Positions 16,283 to 26,205 are shown, counted from the stretch's first letter. The stretch is DNA of 46,520 bases from Streptomyces albidochromogenes (GCF_005981925.1 NZ_VBVX01000011.1:1-46520), one strand, 5' to 3'. The notes: a model not told the origin generated them from the letters alone. Translations and numbers: made by a program.

Positions 16283-16480
16283 TCACTCCGGAAGTTGACG
16301 CATCTCCAGGACCCGCAGCCCCAGTGACTGGCAGCGGGCCAGCAGCCCGTACAGGTGTGCCTCGTCGACGACGTACCCGAACATGACGGTCTGGCCGGAC
16401 ATCACCACGTGATCCAGCTCCGGAAAGGCGCTGGTCAGCGGCTCCGACATGTGTCCTTCGACGCGGATCTCGTAGCGCAT
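16283..16480 (-). CDS. Small conserved actinobacterial protein, 65 residues
   Basis: The product begins MRYEIRVEGHMSEPLTSAFP and continues with VMSGQTVMFGYVVDEAHLYGLL and LGLRVLEMRQLPE. The beta-alpha-beta pattern resembles small ferredoxin-like or ACT-like folds in which a regulatory domain pairs with itself. Similar short proteins are common in Streptomyces, with no known function. The ATG at 16480 is chosen because GGGAGAG precedes it. An upstream in-frame ATG at 16534 would add 18 residues of poor coding character. It lies downstream of the membrane protein and MFS genes on the same strand and may be co-transcribed. Confidence 0.75.
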   Translation of the reverse strand: MRYEIRVEGHMSEPLTSAFPELDHVVMSGQTVMFGYVVDEAHLYGLLARCQSLGLRVLEMRQLPE

Positions 16481-16603
16481 GAGCGGCTCTCCCGCGGGCA
16501 GCCCGGGGCGTGTGGGTTTCGCGTTCCCTCCCATCGTGGGTCTCTGTACGGCGTTGTGCCTCACCCTGTGCAGGTGAGCGTGAGCCGGCACCGGGCTTCG
16601 GTG

Positions 16604-17125
16604 TCAATGGGTCAGGAAGATTTTGAACGAGATGATCAGGAGGCCCACGACGAGGTTCACCGAGGCCGCGACGCACACCATCCCCCAGGCCGCGCCGGCA
16701 CGTCGCGCTGCCGCGGCCGACCAGCCCACCTGGCCGGCCACAGCCACCGCCAGAGCGAACCACAGGGCCCCCTGCACATCGAGGCCCAGCAGGGGGCTGA
16801 CCGCCACGGCGAGAGCCGGCGGGACAGCAGCCTTGACGATCGGCCACTCGTCGCGGCACACGTGCAGCACGGTCCAGCGGTCCATGCCGTGCGCCGTCAG
16901 ACGCGCGCCGAACAGGTGGGCGTGCACGTGCGCGATCCAGAAAGCGATGCCGGTGAGCAACAACAGGAGCACCAGTTCCAGGCGCGGGAAGGAACCCAGG
17001 GTGCCGGCGCCGACGACCACGGAGGCGGCCAGCATGGACCCGTAGACGCCACCGGTGTAGTCGGCGTGGGACCGGCGTTCGGCGCGGGGCCGCACGCGGG
17101 GTGTGGTGTTCCCCGAACTGGACAT
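16604..17125 (-). CDS. Membrane protein of unknown function with HVHAHLFG motif
   Basis: The 173-residue protein has a charged N-terminus and about four to five transmembrane helices: GGVYGSMLAASVVVGAGTLG, LELVLLLLLTGIAFWIAHV, KAAVPPALAVAVSPLLGL, LWFALAVAVAGQVGW and VCVAASVNLVVGLLIISFKI. A His-rich HVHAHLFGARLTAHG motif follows helix 2 and could bind metal or haem, though this is only a possibility. I do not recognise a family. The start lies 20 bases after the MFS stop codon with GGAAGG between, so the two genes are almost certainly co-transcribed and perhaps coupled. Confidence 0.8.
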   Translation of the reverse strand: MSSSGNTTPRVRPRAERRSHADYTGGVYGSMLAASVVVGAGTLGSFPRLELVLLLLLTGIAFWIAHVHAHLFGARLTAHGMDRWTVLHVCRDEWPIVKAAVPPALAVAVSPLLGLDVQGALWFALAVAVAGQVGWSAAAARRAGAAWGMVCVAASVNLVVGLLIISFKIFLTH

Positions 17126-17145
17126 CGTCTGCCTTCCGCTGTGGC

Positions 17146-18783
17146 TCAGTGCGATCGGTCGGACGCGTCGGCGTCGGCGTCCTCGCCGGGTTGCTTCGTA
17201 CGGCCCGTCTGCCCGGCCGGCAGGTGCCGTGTGACCAGGAAGCTGGCGAGCGTGACACCTCCGGTGGCGAGGATCGCCGCCTTCAGGCCGTCCAGCTGCG
17301 CCGATGCGTACGAGTCCGCCAGGGCGTCGACCTCCGGCGGCGGAAGCCCCGCGCGCTCGGCCGCCGAGCGCACCTGGTCGGTGGGAACGAAGCTGACCCC
17401 GGCCTGGAGGGCGACACTGGTTTGCCGGCGTGCTTCGTCCGACAGCCGTGGGTCGTCCTGCACCTGCGTGGTGAAGGCGTGGGCCAGCGACCCGATCAGC
17501 AGCGACCCGATGAGCGCCGTGCCCAGCGCGGAGCCCAGGTTCTGCGCCGTGTACTGCAGTCCGCCGACCTCGCTGCGCTCCACCTCACCCACGCTGGACT
17601 GGACGACGTTGCCCAGTTGCGAGGCGAGCAGGCCCATGCCCACGCCGAGCAGTGCCATGGCACCGGCGAACTGGGCGTCGTCGATGACCGGGTCGACGGT
17701 GGCCAGCAGCCACACGATCGCCCCGGCCAGGGTCAGCAGGGCCAGCCGGACGACCCGGCGTGGGCCCGCCGCCCGTCCCAGCCGGGCGGCGATCAGCGAG
17801 GCCGCGAGCATGGTGACGGAGACCGGGAGCAGCCGCAGACCGGTCTGGAAAGCGTCGAAACCCTGAACGACCTGCAGGTACAGCGGGATGGTGAAGAACA
17901 GGCCCAGCAGGATGAGGTTTTGACTGACCAGCGCCATCAGGCCGGAGCGCAGTACGGGCCCGCGCAGCAGGGACAGGTGCACCAGCGGATCGGCGCCACG
18001 GGCTTCCCGGTGCCGCTCCCAGTGGGTGAAGAGGGCCAGTACGGCCGCACCGGCGCCGACGACGAACAGGGTGGGGGCGAAGCCCAGCACGGTGAACGGC
18101 GGGTTGCGGGGCTGGACCCATCCCCACGTGCTGCTCTGCAGCACCCCGAACACGCCCAGCGCCAGACCGGCCGCCGAGAGCACCGCGCCCACGCCGTCCA
18201 GCCGGGAGCGGGGTCCGGTCCGGGGGGCTTCCGTGATCACCCGATGGAAGCACAGGACGGCGGCGACGACCACGACCTCACCGGCGAAGACCAGCCGCCA
18301 GGTCAGGTACGTCGTCACCCAGCCGCCCAGCAGCGGGCCGATCGCGATTCCCGCGCCGGCCAGGCCCCCGATGATGCCGTAGGCGACGGCACGGTCCCGC
18401 CCGCGGTAGGACTCGGCGACCAGTGCCGCCATGGCCGGCAGCACCATCGCGGCTCCGAGCCCTTCGATGACCGACCAGCCCAGCGTGAGGACCCAGAGCG
18501 TGGGAGCCGCGGCGGTCAGGGCGGAACCCGTGCCGTAGACGATGAGACCGGCGAGGAAGAGGCGGCGTCGCCCGAAAATGTCTCCGAACCTGCCACCGAT
18601 GATCATGAAGGCGGCCATGACCAGCGCGTACAGCGTGATGACGGCCTGGACCGCCGTGACTTCTGTGTCGAAGTCCTCGACCAGTTGGCTGATGGAGACG
18701 TTCATGACGGACGTGTCCAGGACCATCAGGAACTGGGCGGTGCCCAGGACGATCAGCGCCCGCCAGTGCTTCACGCTGCTCAC
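17146..18783 (-). CDS. MFS transporter, DHA2 (EmrB/QacA) drug efflux family
   Basis: The 545-residue, 14-helix transporter has TM1 with LGTAQFLMVLDTSVMNVSIS, the motif A sequence GGRFGDIFGRRR, and TM5 with GLAGAGIAIGPLLGGWV, as in EmrB-type proton antiporters. A periplasmic or cytoplasmic insert follows helix 13 (residues about 450-515), and the C-terminal tail is acidic. It is distinct from the paired pumps at 7.9-11.1 kb and belongs to another branch. The ATG at 18783 follows GAGGTGAGCAGC. It heads a likely operon with the membrane protein and the 65-residue protein, and lies downstream of a LuxR regulator on the same strand. Exported substrate unknown. Confidence 0.92.
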   Translation of the reverse strand: MSSVKHWRALIVLGTAQFLMVLDTSVMNVSISQLVEDFDTEVTAVQAVITLYALVMAAFMIIGGRFGDIFGRRRLFLAGLIVYGTGSALTAAAPTLWVLTLGWSVIEGLGAAMVLPAMAALVAESYRGRDRAVAYGIIGGLAGAGIAIGPLLGGWVTTYLTWRLVFAGEVVVVAAVLCFHRVITEAPRTGPRSRLDGVGAVLSAAGLALGVFGVLQSSTWGWVQPRNPPFTVLGFAPTLFVVGAGAAVLALFTHWERHREARGADPLVHLSLLRGPVLRSGLMALVSQNLILLGLFFTIPLYLQVVQGFDAFQTGLRLLPVSVTMLAASLIAARLGRAAGPRRVVRLALLTLAGAIVWLLATVDPVIDDAQFAGAMALLGVGMGLLASQLGNVVQSSVGEVERSEVGGLQYTAQNLGSALGTALIGSLLIGSLAHAFTTQVQDDPRLSDEARRQTSVALQAGVSFVPTDQVRSAAERAGLPPPEVDALADSYASAQLDGLKAAILATGGVTLASFLVTRHLPAGQTGRTKQPGEDADADASDRSH

Positions 18784-18952
18784 CTCTCCGAGTCCGCCGG
18801 ACGGCGGCCGGTACGCACCGGGCCATTACGGCAATCTCAGCGCGGCAGCTCCGGCGGCGCCTCACCCCCTGCGGGCGAGCCGGACACCGGGACACCGCCG
18901 CCGGCAGTCCTGCCGCAGGCGCGCCGGGTGTACGTCGGCGCTGTCCGCCGGT

Positions 18953-21637
18953 TCACAGCAACCGCAGCTCGCGGGCGCGACGCACCGCGTCGGTGCGCCG
19001 GTTGACCGCCAGCTTCCGGTAGACGCCTTTGAGGTGGGTCTTGATCGTGTTCACCGACACATGGAGGTCGTCGGCGATCTCCTGCGTGGACATCATCTCG
19101 GCCAGTCGTCGCAGTACGTCGCGCTCGCGCTCGCTCAGTTCCTCTACGACCGGCGCAGGCCGGTCCGGCGAGCCGGGCGTCCGGCCGGGCGGTACGGCGC
19201 CGGGGGTGAGCCACCCCTCGGCCAGCCCACGAAGGGGCGCCACGCACAACAGCGGACGGATCCATGGACCCGCTTCCAGGAAGGGACGCCGCAGCCTCTC
19301 GCGCCGCGCCTCCCGCAGGGCCTGGATCAAGAGCCGGCGCGCGGTGGCGACGTCCCCCGCCCGGTCCGCCGCCTGCGCCCTCACGAGCACGGCCCGGACC
19401 GTCACCCCCGGGCCGGCGCGGGCTTCGGGGCGCACGGTGTCGAGCAGGGAGATCGCCGCGCCGGGGTCGCCCGCGGCGAGGCGGGCCCGCGCGGCCTGTA
19501 CGGCACACGCCACCTGCCCGTCGGGCACGGCGTGCAACGCCCTTGCTGCCGCCTCCGGCCGCCCTTCGGCCAGGTGCGCCGCGGAGGCCATGAGTGCCGT
19601 GTGCCCCGATGCCCAGGGAGAGGCCACCTCGGCACGAACGGCCGGTTCCGCCGCCTCGACCGCCGCGCGCGGCTTGCCGCGCGCCAGCAGCAGACGCGCG
19701 GTGGCGATGGCCCGGCCCGCTTCGGTCACCGGGTCCCGCATCGAACCCGGTGACGCAGACACCGAGTCCACAAGGGCCTGGGCTTGATTCAGTTCGTTGC
19801 GGTCGACGGCCACTGCTGCCTGGACAAGCCTCCCGATGCCGGAGCCGGACGGCTGCGGCAGGCCGAACCGATGGGTCGCGGCGATGGCCTCCTGTGCCTT
19901 GCGCTCCGCCCGGCCGAGCCAGCCGTCCAGGTAGTCGATGAGAGCCAAACGCCCCAGGGAGTCTTCGCGTGGGAGTGCCGTAGACGCTCCGCCGGGTGCG
20001 CCGGCCGCCTGCGTCAGGGCGGCGCGTGCGTCGTCGAAGCGCCCCGCCCACAGCCGCGTCGAGCCCACATGGGAGAGCAGGAGGGCGGTGAGTTCCGGAT
20101 GGCTGTCCAGGAGGCCGGCAGGGACCTCGTGACGTACGTGCTGGGCCATCGCTGCGGCCCTCTCGGCCCGGTCCGGAGAACCGGCCAGCCGCGCCGCCAG
20201 CGCCTCCAGCAGGGCGCAGCTCAGCCGCGCCGCGCCCTGGTCGCCCGCCTCCTCCTGGCCCAGGTTGGACTCCGCGCGGTGCAGGTGGGCCAGACCCCGG
20301 TCGAGATCGCTCCGGGCCAGGTCACGCGCCGCGCGCACGATGTCCGCGGCAGGGCTCGCGGCTTCGGGCCCCATCCCGGAGAACAGTTCGGCCAGGTCGT
20401 CGCAGCGCCGGCCGGTGAAGAGCTGCCCGATGGCGAGATCGTCCACGAGTGCGCCGGCGGTGAACTCCCAGTCGCCCGCGGCGGCCCCGTGACCGAGCGT
20501 CTGTTCGAGGGGGCCGGGGCGTCGCAGCCAGTGGGCGGCCCGTCGGTGCAGCTCGGGGCGCAGGCCCGGATCCCGTACGCGCAAGTGGGCCCGCAGGATC
20601 TCGCCGAACAGCGGGTGGAGGCGGTACCAGGAGTGCCCGAGGTGCTCGACGAACGCGTTGTCCCGGTGCAGGGCGACAAGGGTGGCCTCGGCGTCGGTGC
20701 GCCCGGTCAGCGCGTTCACCTGGTCGGGGCAGAAGCGGTCGAGAACACTGACACGCAGCAGGAGGTCCTGCGTCTCGGAGGGCTGGCGCTTGAGCACCTC
20801 CGCGAGCAGGAAGTCCGCGACCGTGGTGCGATCGCTCTCGAACTCCTTGAGGTAGCGCTCCGCGTCCGGGCGCTCCTGTGCGGCCAGGGCGCACAGCCGC
20901 AGACCTGCGGCCCACCCCTGGGTGCGCCGCACGAGTGCGCGTGCGGCGTCCATCGGCAGGTTCAGTCCGTGCAGCTCCAGAAGGACCGCCGCCTCCTCGG
21001 GGGTGAAGGCCAGCTCCGCACCCCGGATCTCGGTCATGTCGCCTGCCGCCCGGTACCGGTGCAGGGGCAGCAGCGGTTCGGTGCGGGTGACGAGGACCAG
21101 ACGCATCCCTCGCCCCGCGTGGTGGACAACGAACTCCAGCTGTTCGGCGATCTGCGGGTCGGTCACCCGGTCGTACTCGTCCAGCACCACGATCACGGGT
21201 TCGGACCGGGCACTGAGGTGGGCCGCGACGCGGGCCAGCAGCGTACGGTCCACGCGGTGCGCGTCGGCGGGGCAGCCGATGTCGGCGGGCATCGGGACAC
21301 CGGCCACGCACAGGGCCTGGAGCAGGTACGCCCACAGGATTCCGGGGCTTCGGCCGCTCCCCTCGGCCGTGAGCCAGGCGACGGGCTCGTCCCTGCCCGC
21401 GACCCAGTCGGCGACGAGCAGGGTCTTCCCGGCGCCGGCGGCACCGTTGACCATGGTCAACGGAGTAAGAAGTGCCTGGTCGAGGTGGCGGGTGAGTCGC
21501 GGGCGCGACAGGAACGTCGCCGGGCGTGTGGGGACGGCGAACCGGGTGAGCAGGAACGGCTCCCCCTGCGGATCGGCGTACGAGGATGTGAGGCCCTCCT
21601 CGTTCTGCGGGTGCCCGGCCATGGCGCTCACCACCAC
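18953..21637 (-). CDS. MalT/LAL-type LuxR family ATP-binding transcriptional activator
   Basis: The 894-residue regulator begins with an AAA/STAND ATPase module. The Walker A sequence GAAGAGKT lies near residue 65 and the Walker B-like VIVVLDEYDRV near residue 155. The sensor and winged region WAAGLRLCALAAQERP follows, as in MalT. The middle is a long TPR-like helical array. The C-terminal 60 residues form a LuxR helix-turn-helix (SERERDVLRRLAEMMSTQEIADDLHVSVNTIKTH as a continuous block). Such proteins bind an inducer and ATP, oligomerise and activate nearby genes. Starts at 21637 and 21622 (MAGHPQ) are both possible. The gene lies between the GH15 remnant upstream and the MFS operon downstream, all on the minus strand. 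By analogy with MalT, regulation of the GH15 gene is an attractive guess. Confidence 0.92.
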   Translation of the reverse strand: MVVSAMAGHPQNEEGLTSSYADPQGEPFLLTRFAVPTRPATFLSRPRLTRHLDQALLTPLTMVNGAAGAGKTLLVADWVAGRDEPVAWLTAEGSGRSPGILWAYLLQALCVAGVPMPADIGCPADAHRVDRTLLARVAAHLSARSEPVIVVLDEYDRVTDPQIAEQLEFVVHHAGRGMRLVLVTRTEPLLPLHRYRAAGDMTEIRGAELAFTPEEAAVLLELHGLNLPMDAARALVRRTQGWAAGLRLCALAAQERPDAERYLKEFESDRTTVADFLLAEVLKRQPSETQDLLLRVSVLDRFCPDQVNALTGRTDAEATLVALHRDNAFVEHLGHSWYRLHPLFGEILRAHLRVRDPGLRPELHRRAAHWLRRPGPLEQTLGHGAAAGDWEFTAGALVDDLAIGQLFTGRRCDDLAELFSGMGPEAASPAADIVRAARDLARSDLDRGLAHLHRAESNLGQEEAGDQGAARLSCALLEALAARLAGSPDRAERAAAMAQHVRHEVPAGLLDSHPELTALLLSHVGSTRLWAGRFDDARAALTQAAGAPGGASTALPREDSLGRLALIDYLDGWLGRAERKAQEAIAATHRFGLPQPSGSGIGRLVQAAVAVDRNELNQAQALVDSVSASPGSMRDPVTEAGRAIATARLLLARGKPRAAVEAAEPAVRAEVASPWASGHTALMASAAHLAEGRPEAAARALHAVPDGQVACAVQAARARLAAGDPGAAISLLDTVRPEARAGPGVTVRAVLVRAQAADRAGDVATARRLLIQALREARRERLRRPFLEAGPWIRPLLCVAPLRGLAEGWLTPGAVPPGRTPGSPDRPAPVVEELSERERDVLRRLAEMMSTQEIADDLHVSVNTIKTHLKGVYRKLAVNRRTDAVRRARELRLL

Positions 21638-21803
21638 CCTTCGTCAGGCTGTGGACAACGCTCCTCCCCCAGGATGGCAGTGCTCCGCGCGTATGCGCGC
21701 GGCGAGACGAGGCACGGCCCGTGGACCGGCTGCGGCGTGTCCCGGCCGGTCTTGCGCCCCGCGTATGCCCGGTCCCGGTCGCCAAGGGGCTCGGTCGACC
21801 CGC

Positions 21804-23630
21804 TCAGAAGCCGGCGGTGTCCATCTGGTGATCGAGGGAGAGGGCCGCCGTGATCAGCGCGAGGTGAGTGAACGCCTGCGGGAAGTTTCCGAGCTGCTCT
21901 CCGGTCGGTCCGACCTCCTCGGCGAAGAGGCCGGCGTGGTTGGCGTAGGTGAGCATCTTGTCGAAGGCGTACCTGGCGGGACCGAGCTGCCCCGCCCGCG
22001 CGAGCGCGTCGACGTACAGGAAGCTGCACAGCGAGAACGTGCCCTCGCTGCCCCGCAATCCGTCGGGAGACGCCTCGGGGTCGTAGCGGTAGACCAGGCT
22101 GTCGGAGACAAGCTCGTCGCCCATCGCCTCCAGGGTGGACAACCAGCGCGGATCCTTGGGCGAGATGAAGCCCACCGAGGGCATCAGCAGGAGTGACGCG
22201 TCGAGGGTGGTGTCCTCGTACTGCTGGACGAACGCCCGCCGCCTCGTGCTCCAGCCACGTTCCATGACCTGGCGCAGGATGCTGTCGCGAGCCGCGCTCC
22301 ACCCCGCGAGGTCGGCGGGCCCGGGCGAAGTCACGGGCCATGCGGAGGCCCTGGTCGAAGGCTGCCCAGCACATCAGGCGGCTGTACGTGAAGTCTTTCT
22401 GCCCGCCGCGGGTCTCCCAGATGCCCTCGTCCGGCCTGTCCCATGCCTCGACCAGCCAGTCGAGCACTCCGGACAGGGCCTGCCAGCCTTCGTAGGGCGG
22501 TACGTCCCCCTCGTGCTCCACCCCTTGGGACAGGGCGAGCACGGCCTCCCCGTAGATGTCGAGCTGCCGCTGGTCGGCGGCGCCGTTGCCCACGCGGACC
22601 GGCGCGGAACCGCAGTAGCCCTCGAAGTGGTCGAGGACCTCCTCGGGCAGTTCCGGGTCACCGTCGATGCGGTACATGATCTGCAAAGGTTCGCCACTGA
22701 CGGTACGTCCGGCTCGCAGACGGTCGCCGAGCCAGGTGCGGAAGGCATGAGCCTCCTCGGTGTAGCCCAGCCCGAGCAGCGCGCCGACCGACATCGAGCC
22801 GTCTCGCACCCAGGTGTAGCGGTAGTCCCAGTTGCGTCCACCGCCGATCTGTTCGGGCAGACCCATGGTGGGCGCGGCGACGGGCGCTCCTGTCGGCGCG
22901 TACGTGAGCAGTTTCAGGGTGATCGCCGCCCTGTTCACCATGTCCTGCCAGCGCCCCCGGTACCGGCTGCGGTGGACCCACGCGTGCCAGAAGTCGCGCG
23001 TCGCCTCGAAGAGTGCCATCACGCTTGCCTGCGTCGGCGCGGGGTCGGGGGCGTCGCCGGTGTCGCCCAGGGTCAGCACCACGGCGGCGAACTCTCCCTG
23101 CCCCAGCTCCACCTCGCTGCGCACATCGCTGCCTTGCCCGCTCCACCGCACCGGGCCGACCGCTTGAAGCCGGGCCTGGGCGCCGGGGGCGTCGAAGTGG
23201 ACCGTGTCCTCGCCCACGTCGACCCGGTGCCCTGCCCGGCCGTAGTCGAAGCGCGGCCGGCACTCCAGCGAGAAGCGGACCCGGCCGCGGGTCACACCCG
23301 CAGGATCCGCACCAGCCGGTGGTGGGCCGTAGCGCGTTCAGGGCGCTCCACCGGCATGAAGTCGACCACCTCGCCCACGCCGGCCTCCGACAGGAAGCGG
23401 GTCACCAGGACCGCGGTGTCCTGCAGGTACAGCTGCACCGGTGGGCGGTGGGTCTTGGCGGAGACGGTGAAGTGCCCACCGCGGTCGCGGTCCAGAAGGG
23501 AGGCGAACACACTCGGCGAGTCGAAACGGGGCGCGCACAGCCAGTCCACCGTGCCGTCGGAGGAGACCAGCGCGGCGGTTTGCAGATCTCCGACAAGCCC
23601 GTGGTCCGCTATCGGCGGATAGCCTCGCAT
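21804..23630 (-). pseudogene. Glycoside hydrolase family 15 (glucoamylase/trehalase-like), two frameshifts
   Basis: Three consecutive frames together encode a full-length GH15 protein of about 608 residues. Residues 1-113 (23630 to 23292) start at an ATG with GAAGGAAG upstream (MRGYPPIADHGLVGDLQTAA) and form the N-terminal beta-sandwich. The middle (about 23293 to 22330) is in another frame and holds GGGRNWDYRYTWVRDGSMS and the catalytic-acid region DEGIWETRGGQKDF. The last part (22334 to 21804) returns to the first frame with FAEEVGPTGEQLGNFPQAFTH. One G is missing near 23292 (RILRVTRG expected) and one extra G lies in a GGG run near 22330. Family members hydrolyse alpha-glucans or trehalose. 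It is either a recent pseudogene or carries two sequencing errors. The residues around the catalytic acids are intact. Confidence 0.85.
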
Positions 23631-23933
23631 GATCAACACTTCCTTCTGACCGGCGTGCCGGTACCGGGCTGTGGGCACCGCATCGCGCCCTCTTGTCGGC
23701 CACCATCGCCACACACGTCCGCGCCGGCATCCCCCGCCACGGGTGAGCTCCCCCGCCCGCGGGGCGCCGGACAATGGTTCCCGCACCACCCGTGCCCGCC
23801 GCCCGGTGATCCGGGAGTGCCGGCGCCCCGCCACGGCGGCCATCGCCGAGGGCACGACGGACAACGCTGAACACACACCCGCACCCGCATTCGCGGCAGC
23901 CGAGGGAGCAGGACGGATCTCGGAGGTGGTCCC
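23631..23933. promoter_or_regulatory. Divergent promoter region between GH15 and SpoIIE genes
   Basis: The region contains no gene. It must hold promoters for both divergent genes. CGCGGGGCGCCGG and related GC-rich short repeats are present, but I could not identify a convincing sigma-factor consensus or operator. Confidence 0.4.
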
Positions 23934-26033
23934 GTGGCGCAGTTCGATCCCGGCCGGCAGGTGGACGAGATCGCGGCCGCGATGCTGGAGGCCCTGTTCA
24001 CGCAGTCACCGGTCGGCCTCCACCTGCTGGACGAGAACCTGCGCGCGGTGCGGGTCAACACGGCCACACCCGTCATGCGGGGCGTGGCCCCCGAGACCCT
24101 GCTGGGGCGTCCGTTCAGCGAGGTGTACGGCATGGTCCAGGACGACGACACCGAGGCGCTGCTGCACGAGGTACTGCGCACCGGGGTTCCCCTGACACAG
24201 CGCGTCGTGCGGGCACGCGTCGGGGGCGACCAGCCGCAGGAGCGACACTTCGAGGTCACCGCGCTGCGCCTGGAAGGGGCGCACCGCTCGGTGCTCGGCG
24301 TGGGACTCACCGCCGTGGACGTCACCGAACGGGAGAGGGCCCGTGTGCGTACCGGCGTGCTCGGCTCCGTGCGCCGGAGCGTGGGACGCACGCTGGATCC
24401 GGCCGTCACCGGTGAGGAACTGGTCGAGGTCCTGGTTCCGGAGTTCGCCGACATCGCGGTGGTGGAGGTGGTGGACGCCGTGATCCGCGGCGACGACCCG
24501 CCGGTCGCACCGCTGCCACCCGGCACGCCCCTGATGCGCACCGCGTTCCGCAGCAGGCGCACGGGTTCGCCGCCCGCGCACCCGGTGGGCGGCGTACGGC
24601 GGCTGCCCGCTCGCACGCCCTTCACCCAGGCGCTGGCCGATCTGCGTCCGCGGGTGGTTCCGCTGAATCCGGCCGCCTCATGGCTGTCTCTCGATCCGCC
24701 GGTCGCGGAGGCGGTCCGCTCCTCGGCGGCCCACTCCCTCCTCGTCGTGCCCCTGGCCCTGCGCGACGCGCCCTTGGGCCTCGTCAGCCTCTACCGCACC
24801 AACGGCTCCTGGGCCTTCGAGGACGCCGACCAGGAGCTCGCCGTCGAGCTGGCCGCACACACGGCCCTGTGCGTCGACAACGCCCGGCGCTACACGCGCG
24901 AGCACACCGTCGCCGCCACCGTGCAGCGGCAGTTGCTGCCCCGGCGCCCCGAAAGCCACATGTCGCTGGAGACGGCCTACCTCTCCGTAACCGGCGGGGA
25001 TCCAGGCGCCTGGTACGACACCATCGCGCTGTCCAGCGCCCGCACCGCCCTGATCATCGGCAGGGTGTCGGGCAGTGGCCTGAACGCGGCTGCCACCATG
25101 GGGCAGTTGCGCACCGCGATCCGCTCCCTGGCGGCGTTCGACCTCGCCCCCGACGAGCTCCTGGCCCGCCTGCAGGACACCGCACGCCAGCTGGCCTCCG
25201 AACGGGCGCACCTGCCGCCCGGCGACCCACTGCACCGGGAACCTCTCACCGCCGACTGCGTGTACGCGGTCCACGACCCGCTGACCGGCACCTGCACGAC
25301 AGCCGCGGCGGGCGCGTTGGCCCCTCTCCTCGTGCGCCCCGACGGCACCGTCTTCGCCCCCGGCACACCCGCCGGACCCCGCCTGGGCACCGTGGAGGAC
25401 GCGCCCTACGCCGCCGACGTCGCCGACGTGCCGGACGGCAGCGTGCTGGTGTTCGCCAGCGACCCGCTGCTCACCTCGTCCCTCACCGACGCAGCGGGCC
25501 CCTTGCCGTCGACACCGGACTACCGCGACCGCCCGCTGCGGGACCTGTGCGACTCCCTCGTCTACGCGCTCCCGTCCCGGCGCGACGCGGACGACGCCGC
25601 GGTGATCGTCGCGCGTACCCGCTCCTTCCCCCGCGACCGGTTCGCCGTATGGCCCCTCGGCGGCGACCCCCATGCCGTGGCCGACGCCCGGCGCCGCATC
25701 CGCGGACAACTCACCGCGTGGGACGTGGACGACGAGACCGCGTACAACACCCGCCTCATCGTCAGTGAACTCGTCACCAACGCCGTCAAGTACGGGAGCC
25801 CACCGCTCGAACTCCGTCTCATCCACGACCGCACCCTGACCTGCGAAGTACGCGACGCCAGCGCGGGCGCACCACACCTGCGTCACGCCAACACGGTCGA
25901 CGAAGGCGGACGCGGCCTGTTCATCATCGCGCAACTGGCGCAGGCGTGGGGCGTCCGGTACACGGCGACGGGCAAGACGCTCTGGACCGAACAGGCGCTG
26001 CCCGACGCCACGCGACACAAGGAGGCACCGTGA
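23934..26033 (+). CDS. PAS-GAF-SpoIIE/PP2C-HATPase regulatory protein with degenerate phosphatase site
   Basis: The 699-residue protein has a PAS domain at residues about 20-130 (ending VDVTERERAR), a GAF-like domain to about 320, a helical linker AATVQRQLLPRRPE, a PP2C/SpoIIE domain at about 340-560, and an RsbW-type HATPase domain at about 570-690 (N-box ELVTNAVKYG, G-box GGRGLFIIAQL). Intact SpoIIE domains read VGGDWYD and GDVxGHG; here these are TGGDPGAWYD and GRVSGSG. The key metal-binding Asp is therefore Arg and the motif carries an insertion, while the terminal DDAAVIVA remains. It probably acts as a sensor kinase for an anti-sigma-factor antagonist, with weak or no phosphatase activity. 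GTG 23934 has a strong GGAGGT. Confidence 0.9.
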   Translation: MAQFDPGRQVDEIAAAMLEALFTQSPVGLHLLDENLRAVRVNTATPVMRGVAPETLLGRPFSEVYGMVQDDDTEALLHEVLRTGVPLTQRVVRARVGGDQPQERHFEVTALRLEGAHRSVLGVGLTAVDVTERERARVRTGVLGSVRRSVGRTLDPAVTGEELVEVLVPEFADIAVVEVVDAVIRGDDPPVAPLPPGTPLMRTAFRSRRTGSPPAHPVGGVRRLPARTPFTQALADLRPRVVPLNPAASWLSLDPPVAEAVRSSAAHSLLVVPLALRDAPLGLVSLYRTNGSWAFEDADQELAVELAAHTALCVDNARRYTREHTVAATVQRQLLPRRPESHMSLETAYLSVTGGDPGAWYDTIALSSARTALIIGRVSGSGLNAAATMGQLRTAIRSLAAFDLAPDELLARLQDTARQLASERAHLPPGDPLHREPLTADCVYAVHDPLTGTCTTAAAGALAPLLVRPDGTVFAPGTPAGPRLGTVEDAPYAADVADVPDGSVLVFASDPLLTSSLTDAAGPLPSTPDYRDRPLRDLCDSLVYALPSRRDADDAAVIVARTRSFPRDRFAVWPLGGDPHAVADARRRIRGQLTAWDVDDETAYNTRLIVSELVTNAVKYGSPPLELRLIHDRTLTCEVRDASAGAPHLRHANTVDEGGRGLFIIAQLAQAWGVRYTATGKTLWTEQALPDATRHKEAP

Positions 26034-26205
26034 CGCCGACAACCCGCGCCCGCGCACCGGCTGTTCCCCGCGGACCAGCCCCGCACGCTGCGGGTCAGTG
26101 ACTTCGGTCCCAGGACCACCGCAGTACGTGAGGGCCCACCGCGCGTCGGTCGCGTCGGTGCCTTGACGAACGGACGGCGCGTCTGAGGGAGGAGAGCGCA
26201 GGCAG

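Noticed and set aside
17101..19005. Plus-strand open frame of 634 codons opposite the MFS gene
   Set aside because: Gln/Gly/Arg/Asp-rich shadow of the minus-strand transporter with no recognisable domain.
19784..21853. Plus-strand open frame of 689 codons opposite the LuxR regulator
   Set aside because: Antisense shadow; the minus strand carries Walker motifs and a LuxR DNA-binding domain in order.
23285..23300. Programmed ribosomal frameshift in the GH15 gene
   Set aside because: There is no slippery heptamer or downstream structure, GH15 genes are normally single frames, and a second unrelated break exists. A mutation or sequencing error is simpler.
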